Origin: Aristolochia californica
Lineage: Eukaryota > Streptophyta > Magnoliopsida > Piperales > Aristolochiaceae
NCBI GenBank assembly: GCA_029961685.1
Contig: JARWKL010000010.1
Coordinates: 28,676,111-28,740,110 of the forward strand
Direction: 5' to 3'
DNA: 64,000 bases
Notes under the pieces: generated by a model
What the model saw: only the letters and a program-made list of their open reading frames with translations
Told to the model about the DNA's origin: nothing
Databases searched by the model: none
Part shown: one piece after another, positions 56,100 to 64,000 of the stretch
Numbering within the stretch: position 1 is the stretch's first letter
Layout: every line of letters begins with the position of its first letter
Position numbers and translations under genes: made by a program

Positions 56100-57383
56100 T
56101 GTATGTCTCAGAATCAAAGCACCAAAGAACTTATAGATTCAAACACTGGGATTGCAATGACCAGATATGACCGATGATAAAGAGAAGTTACTAGAACTCA
56201 TCCCCAAGGGTCTAATGTTGATCAAAGTTCACTTGACCTTCCTTTTATGGATTTTAGAGGCAAATATGAACAAGCTAAAATGAGAGCACTTATTGCTCAT
56301 TGGATTCTTATGCATGAACAACCGTTCATGATAGTAGAAGAGAGAAATTTAATTTTGTAATGAAGATGGGAAATCTAAATTATGGAAAAATATCTCGTAA
56401 GATCATTAAGGAGTGTGTGGATGTGTATAAGGCAGAGAAAAAGAAATTGAAAATTTTTTTAAAAGAGATTAAAAAGATTAGTCTTATTATGGATCTTTGA
56501 AAGTCTCAAAATAAAAAAAATCGAATACATGGTTTTTACTAGGCATTTCATTGGAAGCTACAAAAACGAGTATTGAGTTTTGTGCATGTTCTTCCTCCTA
56601 GTTGTGTTGTTGACATAACAGATGCTATTTACAAATGTTTGAAATATTGCAACATTAAAAATAAAGTATTTAGTATCTCAGTTGATAATATTACATATAA
56701 TGATGTTCGTTTGAGAGTTTTGAAAGATGATTTGTCAAGAAATAAGAAATCACTTTTTGGTTGGAAGTTGTTTCATGAACGTTGTTGTGCTCATATTCTA
56801 AATTTATTAGTTGAAGATGGTCTTGGTGAAATTAAGGATATTATTTTGAGTGTGCTTGAAAGTGTCAAATTTTTTAATCTACTTGATGTAAGGCTTTTCA
56901 CTTTTTTATGAAATTGAAGTATAGTTAGGTACAAAAAGGTTGGTCATTGATTACTCAACTAGTTGGAACTCTATTGATGACATGTTGTCTTCTACATTAA
57001 AATTCAAAGATACATTTCCTAGATTTCGAGATAGAGAACCAACTTACGATTGTTTAGAAAGTCTTGATAAATGAGAAAAAAGTTGAAATAGTGTGTCTCT
57101 AATATCAATTTTTAAGAGCGACTACCTTACACCTTAGTGAGATATATAGAATAAAAGAAGCTTTAAATCATTATTCTATGAATAAATTTTATTTCATTAG
57201 AACAATGGTTAGTAAAATGAAAGGAAAAATTTAGTATTGGGGTGAACGCCACTTGTTGATGGTTATTGCTTATTTCGTTTTACCTTATTTCAGATTTATC
57301 ATGAATATGAATCCATGTATAATGTGGAAAGAACTAATGAAGATACCGTGAGTGTTAGCTCTTTACGTATTTCTACAAGTTAT
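56100..57383 (+). pseudogene. hAT (RICESLEEPER-like) transposase pseudogene, 5' part
   Basis: Frames give FMDFRGKYEQAKMRALIAHW, EQPFMIVEERN, then VLPPSCVVDITDAIYKCLKY, SISVDNITYNDVRLRVLKDD and LFHERCCAHILNLLVEDGL (best frame 56573-56911). This is the order seen in plant hAT transposases of the RICESLEEPER type, where the DN motif and the CAHILNL motif are diagnostic. Stops are frequent. The coding relic is cut at 57383 by a Copia insertion and continues after it at 61817. Confidence 0.85.
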
Positions 57384-57598
57384 TGTTAGCAAGAGTCGTA
57401 AATCTTCTCCTGATAAATCAAAGGATTCTGATTTATCGTCCGAGAGAAATTGGGGGGAGATTTCCCCTAATATATTCTCCGAGAGATTACAGGAGAGAAT
57501 CTTGTAATCCATTGATTCTATTTTGTTGTATAAATATGTAATCGAAGAGTGTATCAAAGTATTGAAGTACAAAGAGTTTTTCCCAGTGAAATTTTTCA
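57384..57598 (+). repeat. Copia 5' LTR
   Basis: TGTTAGCAAG to TTTTTCA. TATAAATATG near 57530 is the likely TATA box. Confidence 0.92.
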
Positions 57599-58019
57599 TG
57601 GTATCAGAGCAGGTTAACTCTTTCGGTGATGACGACGGTGGTCTCTAGTGGCATGACTAAGGGAGGACTCTGTTCCTCGACTGTGGACCCATCTCCCAAA
57701 TCGGAAACAATGGGAAGTCATCCTCTCCAAAAATGGCAGAGAACAGGGTGACGGTCATGGCGACCACCGACTCTGGCCTAACCTCCGACGTGTAGAACGA
57801 CTTCCTGAGACGACGGTAACCTTTCTATCCCATGAGGTTCAGAGGAACTCTTGCGTAGTTGAACTCCCGTCCAGTGCAACCTTTCCGTCCTGTGTGGTTC
57901 AAGGGATCTCTTGCGCGGGGGAACTCCTGCATGGCACTGATCAAAGGTCATCATCGGGGACGACGATGAGTTTCCAATTAATTCTGCTTCTTAAATTAGG
58001 CGAATTTAATTGGGAGGAA

Positions 58020-58260
58020 TGACCAGGACCGGACCTGACCGAGCAGGTCCAGACCTGACAAACCAGATTCGAGGCTGAATCAACCTAGCGATCTGGACTA
58101 GACCAGACCAACTAGACCTGGACCAAATTCGGATTAGACTCTACTCGGACCAGATCAGATAAGACCAGACTCAACTTGAACCAGATTCAGACCAAACTTG
58201 ACTCAGACCAAGACTCGACCCACACCAGATTCGGACCAGACTCGGACCTATACCAAGTTG
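58020..58260 (+). repeat. Irregular GACCAGA-type repeat in the gag position
   Basis: At least a dozen variants of GACCAGACT / GACCAGATTCGG are packed into about 240 bp between the primer-binding site and the protease. Upstream, near 57810-57930, an imperfect 80-bp direct repeat (AACCTTTC, TTCAAGGGATCTCTTGCG variants) is also present. No gag or zinc knuckle is detectable. Confidence 0.8.
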
Positions 58261-58339
58261 TGGAGATGTGTATCTCAGGCAAAGACAAGTTGGGGTATTT
58301 GAATAGTAATCCTCCTGAGGACCCAAGTAATGCTTTTCT

Positions 58340-61300
58340 CGGATCTACTCGAGAGACTAATTGCTACTCGTGGATACTTGATTCTGGAGCAACGGACCTA
58401 TGACATTTGATGCGAACGATTTTTATCAAACCTCTCCTCGCCAACGAACTAGCATTGTCAATGCTAATGGAATTATTTCTTCAAAAACAGGAATGGTGAT
58501 GTTGTCACCATCCCTACCACTATCAAATACATTACTTGTGCCAACTCTTTCTCACAAGTAATTATCCGTAAGCCAAGTTACCAAAGAACTGAATTGTGTT
58601 GTGCTCATATATCTTGCATTTTGTCTTATTCAAGATATTCTCACCGAGGAGATCATTGGGTGTGGTACTAAGAGAGGGGGCTCTATTACATGGAAGATTT
58701 CAGTATGTGTCGAACATATCACATGCACCAACCGAGTGATCTCAAAGTAGAACAAATTTGGCTATGGCGTCGATGGTTAGGTCATCCTTCATTTGGTTAT
58801 CTGAAACATGTATTTCCTAATTTATTTTTGGATTTGTCTAGTCTAGACTTTAACTGTGAAACTTGCATTCTAGCTAAAAGTCATCGAGTCCATTATCCTT
58901 TAAGTTTGAATAAGAGTGAGGTCCCTTTTACTTTGATTCACTCTAATGTGTGGGGTCCTTCCTCTATATATACTTTGTCTGGTTTTAACTGGTTTGTGAT
59001 ATTTGTTGATGATTGTACTCGAATGACTTGGGTTTATTTTTTGAAACATAAGGATGAGGTCTTCCAGATTTTTCAATCTCTTCATAAAATGATTCAAAAC
59101 CAGTTCTCCGCTAGGATTCAACTTCTTCGGTCTGATAATGGTGGAGAATATGTAAATCAATAGTTCTGTAATTACTTCCAAAATCATGGACTGATTCATG
59201 AAACTTCATGCCCCCAAACTCCTCAACAAAATGGTCTTGCAGAGCGGAAAAATCGCCATATCCTTGAAACGGCTCGAGCTCTTTTACTTGGAACTCATGT
59301 GTCTAAACACCATTGGACTGATGTTGTTGCTATGGTTGTCTATCTTATTAACCACATGTCCTCCAAAGTGCTTGAGTTCAAGGCTCCACTACATGTCTTG
59401 TCAACCTATGTTTCATTGCCTATAGTGTTGATACTTCTACCTCAAACTTTTGGTTGCGTTGTGTTTGTTAATCTCCAAAAAAATAAACACACGAAACTTG
59501 ATCCTTGTGCTATTAGGTGTCTTTTTTTGGGATATGTGGTACATCAAAAAGGGTATCGATGCTACGTTCCAACTACTCAGTGCACATATGTTACTATGGA
59601 TATCATGCTCTTGAAATTCGATCATTTCTACTCTCCTGTCGCATCCAATTCTTCTCTTCAGGGGGAAACACAAAAAGAAGAGCTGAATTGGTTGATGTTT
59701 GAGTGGTTCAAGGATACTAATACAAAGACATCTCTGGAAGCTGAAGTAGCAGAACCTCATCCAAAGCTGACATCTCCAGAAACTGAAGCCGAAATACCCC
59801 TCCTCTCCTTAGTATCTAGTGACCCATCACCTAAGAATATCGATGAGGTTAGTACTCCTACCATACCTCCAAATTCTAATGATGCAGGTACTCGTGTCAA
59901 TGGATATGAATTACCGGTCAGACATAATTGGGGCAAACCACTAAACAGATATTCTCCTGAAGTGAAGAAACACATATCAAAATATCCGATTGCCAATTAT
60001 GTATCTACAAAAGCATTATCTCAACCCCTCAAGAACTTTGTAAGTGAACTCTCCTCACACCATATTCCTACAAGTGTTGATGAAGCTCTAAAAGACCCTA
60101 GGTGGGTTCAAGCTATGAAGGAAGAAATGGAGGCATTAATAAAAAATGAGACATGGAGTCTGGTTCCGTTACCTGAAGGTCAAAAAATAGTTGGGTGTAA
60201 ATGGGTATTCTTCATCAAATACAAATCTAATGGATCAGTTGAACGGTACAAGGCATGGCTAGTAGTAAAAGGATACACATAGACTTATGGCATAGATTAT
60301 GAAGAGACATTCTCACCAGTGGCTAAATTAAGTATTGTGAGGGTTTTGTTATCTCTTGCAGCTAACCTTGATTGGCCATTACACCAGCTTGATGTTAAAA
60401 ATATTTTTCTCCATAGAGACCTTGAAGAAGAAATCTACATGGATGTTCCTTCGGGATATATGACAAATTCGGAAGCAAGGGTGGTGTGCAAGCTACAATG
60501 AACATTGTATGGCTTGAAGCAATCTCCTAGAGCTTGGTTTGAGTTTGGCAATGAGAAATTATGGCTTTTGACAAAGTTACTTAGATCATACGCTATTCTT
60601 AAAGCATCAACGGGGTAAGGTAACAACTTGATAGTGTATGTAGACGATATGATTATTACAGGAGATGACATAGAAGAAATAGCAAAACTTCAAGAGCAAT
60701 TGGCCACAGAATTTTAGATGAAAAATCTGGGAGGACTCAAATATTTTTTGGGAATTGAAGTTGCTAGATCTAAGCAAGGGATACTCCTTTCACAACGAAA
60801 ATATATCCTAGATTTATTATCTGAAGTTGGCCTACTGGAGTGTATGCTTGCAGATACCCCCATAATCCAAAATAATAAGCTTGGAGAATACTCAAACCAA
60901 ATTTCAACAGATAAAGGAAGGTACCAGAGGTTAGTTAGAAAACTTATGTATCTCTCCCATACACGACCTGACATCGCCTATGCAGTAAGTGTAGCAAGCC
61001 AATTCATGCATTATCCAAGTGTAGATCATATGAATGTTGTGAATCAAATTCTTCGGTACCTAAAGTCCTCCCCGGGAAAATGACTTTATGTTCTCAAGAA
61101 ATAACCACCTAAGGGTTGAAGGTTATACAGATGTTGATTGGGTGGGGAATATTTCAGAAATAATATCCACCTCAAGCTATTTTACGTTTGTTGGACGGAA
61201 CCTAGTTACATGAAGAAGTAAGAAGCAAAAGGTGGTAGCATTATCAAGTGTTGAAGTTGACTTTCATGGATGGATAAGGGCCTTTGTGAGCTTCTCTAGC

Positions 61301-61560
61301 TTCGGAGATTATTAACCGAAATCGGCTTTGCCCCAAGCCATGAAATGAATTTATTCTATGATAACAAAGCAGCTATTGCTATTTCGCATAATCCAGTTCA
61401 GCATGATCAGACTAAACATGTGGATGTAGATTGACACTTCATTAAGCAGAACCTTGAGGCCAAGATAATTCAATTTCCATTTTATAAATCTGAAGACCAG
61501 TTGGCAGACATACTTACCAAAGTGGTATGCAGCAAGAACTTATACAACTTACTTGGCAAG
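58340..61560 (+). pseudogene. Copia pol: protease, integrase, RT, RNase H, with stops
   Basis: Protease CYSWILDSGATDL (58360-58400). Integrase zinc-binding region WRRWLGHPSFGY with CETCILAKSHRVHYP, and core FVIFVDDCTRMTWVYFLKH, LRSDNGGEYVN and PQTPQQNGLAERKNRHILE (58690-59300). The first catalytic Asp is Asn (LIHSNVWGP). [81 protein letters not shown] and [20 protein letters not shown]. RNase H: FYDNKAAIAISHNPVQHDQT (61350-61560). In-frame stops fall at 59161, 60280 and 60499 (CGA to TGA before TLYGLK), and the frame shifts between 60501 and 60718. Most of the region stays in one frame, so decay is moderate. Confidence 0.9.
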
Positions 61561-61600
61561 TTGGGCATCAGAGATCTATATGCACCAACTTGAGGGATAA

Positions 61601-61816
61601 TGTTAGCAAGAGTTGTAAATCTTCTCCAGATAAATCAGAGGATTTTGATTTATCGTCCGAGAGAAATCAGCGGGAGATTTCCTCTGATTTATTCTCTGAG
61701 AGATTACCTGAGAGAATCATGTAATCTATTGATTCTATTTTGTTGTATAAATATGTAATCGAAGAGTGTATCAAAGTATTGAAATACAAAGAGTTTTTCC
61801 CAGTGAAATTTTTTCA
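61601..61816 (+). repeat. Copia 3' LTR
   Basis: TGTTAGCAAG to TTTTTTCA, aligned over its whole length with 57384-57598. Confidence 0.92.
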
Positions 61817-61960
61817 GTTATAAGTCACATTCTTCATCAAGTTCAGGTTGGTCAAAGTTAATGATTTATGCGAAACAAGTGAAAGTAATGAATTTACCAT
61901 AGTCATAATTGGATGATTATCTTGAAGAAGGTATGCATATTTAAGAGGAAACTTCACAAT
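61817..61960 (+). pseudogene. hAT transposase pseudogene, continuation after the Copia
   Basis: Starts with the duplicated GTTAT. Translation YKSHSSSSSGWSKLMIYAKQ is followed by LDDYLEEGMHI, matching the S-rich linker and DxYLEE box that precede the hAT dimerisation domain. The dimerisation domain itself is not recognisable. Confidence 0.65.
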
Positions 61961-63228
61961 ATTGGATAATTTTTCATTATGATATTTACTTGTGAATATT
62001 TTAGTTTTATTTATTAAATTTTTGTTTGATGACTATAGCTTGAGGAGAAAAAAGTGGAGATAATTCTAGCAGTTACATATTTTTTGACTTTTTCTTGGTA
62101 ATTTTAATATTTTCCATTACATGAAGTAATTAATTGTTGAAGACTATATTTTTATCAAAAAAATAAGTAGTTCTATTCTTTTATTTTCGTCATAGGTGGA
62201 GATTATACTCGTGTGTTTGAGGAACAAAGACTTAAAAAGGCATATTGTTTTTTTTCTAGCACAAAGGGAAAGACCTGGAATTTTTTCTTTTATTTTTGGT
62301 TTTTATAAATGAGTTTCCATTCTTAAAACTAGTTCAGTTTTGTGATTGTGAACAACAAAATTTTAAAAAAAAATTGAGCTTAATATTTGGTTTGTAATTT
62401 TTGTCTGGGTAATCCAAATTTATACTTGATTTATGGTTTTTACTCAGGTGATCATAAAGTTGATACTATTATTTGATTTGATATTTTGTATTTAATCATT
62501 AAGAATATTTATGTACAGTTTTATACAAAGTTTATGTATAATTTATTGTAGAGTTTGTTTATAGTTTATTTGACACAATATTTTATGCAAAGTTTTAAAT
62601 GTAGGCTAGAGCTCGAACCTAAACCGATCTCGAGTTTTAACTCAATTAAAATTTTTGAGCTCGAGTTTGAAGTATTTAAATGAAGCCAAGCTCAAACTTA
62701 CATTTGTTCGAGCTTGACTCGATCGAATGCCAACCCTACCTACAATCCCCCATCTTTTAAAACTAATCTCATTTCTTAAAGGTAAAAATACCCCTAGTGT
62801 TCCTCTTATTCTTTTGTTTATGCAATTAAAATAATGCTTACTTAACGTTGTAATTCCCAATGTAGTCAATCAAATAAGACATAAGTTTGAAGTTAGCATT
62901 AGACACATTAATTTACTTTTTAAACTAGAAACTATTACCTTGGAATTCAAGCAATACAATTATACAAATAAGTTGTATATGATCTTTCTAATATTTTATT
63001 CAATGGGGCAACTCATAATAATCTTTATTAACTAATCATAAAACAAGTTATAGAATAAATTAATAAATCTTCCTCAAATAGAATCAATGCATTTGGTCTT
63101 CTTAACTATCTGATATGTACAAACGACAGTCACATTCTGGTGGTATCCACATCCGAGCGGCCAAGTGGCAGAGGGACCCACCAGAAACTAGAAAGTGCCC
63201 GTTCGTGGCAGCACGCTTCAGGGCCGAT
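61961..63228. other. AT-rich intergenic region with a GAGCTCGAG-rich patch
   Basis: No gene seen. At about 62605-62725 several copies of the palindromic GAGCTCGA / TCGAGCTT words cluster, like a short dispersed plant repeat. The rest is AT-rich. Confidence 0.45.
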
Positions 63229-64000
63229 TCATCTCTCCCGACTCTGGTGACGGCAGATGCAACTCAAACCCACCAGAACCTCGGCAATGGCTGCCTCTGC
63301 TTTCTCTCTGTCAGCATAAAACAGCGTCTGCAGTAGCATCACCATTGGCTGCGACTCGAACTCCTGCCGTTCCATTTGCCTCTCCAACTGCCACGTTATC
63401 GTGTCGTGCGCCATTGGGGCCAACCACTCTAATATCCTCCCTACCCCCTCCCTCCACCCTTCCGCCAGTGACTCGTCCGAGTCGCCGAAGTCCTCCGATT
63501 TCGATGCCCACCGCATCTTCTCCCTTATTATCGCCCGCAAACCCGTCGGGAGCATCTGATACAGACCACCCCGTGACTCGGCGTCTACCGAGTTCGGATT
63601 GTTCAGAAGCTTCTCCGCCAAGTCGATGACATCGGCATAACGTAAGGCAAGCGCTGCCGCCCCTAGCGTGTTCGCCCCCGGCGCCGCGCTCGGCCTCGTA
63701 ACTCTTGCATTCTCGCTAGACGTACAGTACCCGGAACCCAAATAGAAAGACAATTCTTTCGTCTCATTGCGGGATTGGACTGTGATAGGACCGGAGTTTG
63801 TCGAGACGACGACGGGTTTTTTTACCGATGTTCTCTCTAGAGGACCGGAGGTGTAAACTATCGGAGGCTGTCGCAGTACTGTCTGTAAATGTTCGGCTTT
63901 AGTGTGGGCGTGGCCTTGGGCATCCAATGGATGGAGGCCTGAGACATAGAGACCAAAAACGGCACAAATTCGCTCAAAGACGTTGCAGATGGTCCGAGCC
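63229..64000 (-). CDS. DUF668 (PSK-simulator-like) protein, 3' part, gene runs off the window
   Basis: An open minus-strand frame of 256 codons ends at TGA (63229-63231) and is still open at the window edge, so the N-terminus lies beyond it. Visible blocks: ARTICNVFERICAVFGLYV at the edge; SGPLERTSVKKPVVVSTNSG; then the DUF668 domain NTLGAAALALRYADVIDLAE, GLYQMLPTGLRAIIREKM, WREGVGRILEWLAPMAHDTI, MLLQTLFYADREKAEAAIAE and VLVGLSCICRH. These are typical of plant proteins that pair DUF3475 with DUF668, a family whose better studied members (PSI1) affect growth signalling. The closest type by eye is the At3g23160/At5g51670 group. The region is GC-rich and intact. Any in-window start codon would be internal. 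Confidence 0.88.
   Translation of the reverse strand, partial: ARTICNVFERICAVFGLYVSGLHPLDAQGHAHTKAEHLQTVLRQPPIVYTSGPLERTSVKKPVVVSTNSGPITVQSRNETKELSFYLGSGYCTSSENARVTRPSAAPGANTLGAAALALRYADVIDLAEKLLNNPNSVDAESRGGLYQMLPTGLRAIIREKMRWASKSEDFGDSDESLAEGWREGVGRILEWLAPMAHDTITWQLERQMERQEFESQPMVMLLQTLFYADREKAEAAIAEVLVGLSCICRHQSRER

Larger units (their letters stand above)
57384..61816 (+). mobile_element. Copia element, both LTRs, TSD GTTAT
   Basis: 4433 bp with LTRs 57384-57598 (215 bp) and 61601-61816 (216 bp), the exact 5-bp duplication GTTAT (57379-57383 and 61817-61821), an exact iMet primer-binding site TGGTATCAGAGC (57599-57610) and a purine-rich TTGAGGGATAA before the 3' LTR. The LTRs differ at roughly 20 positions. 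The coding region lacks gag and holds several stops. It interrupts a hAT pseudogene. Confidence 0.93.

Noticed and set aside
58900..59199. Minus-strand frame opposite the Copia integrase
   Set aside because: Shadow of the conserved plus-strand integrase frame.
1..64000. CRISPR arrays, bacterial operons or prophage
   Set aside because: No evenly spaced repeats with unique spacers and no bacterial gene organisation; the 58-bp array is contiguous without spacers.

Overview
The window is nuclear DNA from a flowering plant. It holds spliced plant genes with GT-AG introns, plant-type Copia elements primed by initiator tRNA-Met, L1-like LINEs with a C-terminal RNase H, miniature LTR elements (TRIMs) and a decayed piece of chloroplast inverted-repeat DNA. 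The species cannot be named from this. Most of the 64 kb is nested transposon sequence, and only three host genes can be supported.

(1) 3.66-30.94 kb, plus strand: a complete eight-exon gene for a mannose-P-dolichol utilization defect 1 (MPDU1) homologue. Its 717-bp coding sequence is spread over 27.3 kb because introns 1, 5 and 7 are filled with transposons. Intron 1 carries a Copia element without gag, a LINE inside it, an inverted LINE piece and an orphan LTR/PBS. Intron 5 carries a minus-strand Copia inserted into the RT of a plus-strand Copia, a LINE with a 17-bp target duplication, and two TRIMs. Intron 7 carries another LINE with an LTR element inside it. The reading frame through all eight exons is open. 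(2) 35.19-36.01 kb, plus strand: a two-exon LBD (LOB/AS2-domain) transcription factor of the LBD16/18/29 type. (3) 63.23-64.0 kb, minus strand: the 3' part of a DUF668 (PSK-simulator-like) gene that runs off the window. A decayed NTF2/G3BP-like fragment lies at 0.54-0.91 kb.

36.9-55.9 kb is the most unusual part. A non-autonomous LTR retrotransposon family with no recognisable coding capacity is present in at least five related copies. One plus-strand copy (LTRs at 38.48 and 55.65 kb) contains about 5.3 kb of plastid DNA: trnI-GAU, rrn16, trnV-GAC, 3'-rps12 and rps7 in plastid order. On both sides of the plastid block the retroelement sequence resumes where comparison with a sister copy predicts. 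That plastid insert was itself hit by a solo LTR and by two or three further members of the same family, one of them inside rps12 exon 2.

56.1-62.0 kb is a hAT transposase pseudogene split by a complete but defective Copia element. That Copia has near-identical 215/216-bp LTRs and a 5-bp target duplication, and an irregular GACCAGA-type repeat lies where gag should be. All calls come from reading the sequence and from remembered family features; no database search was run.
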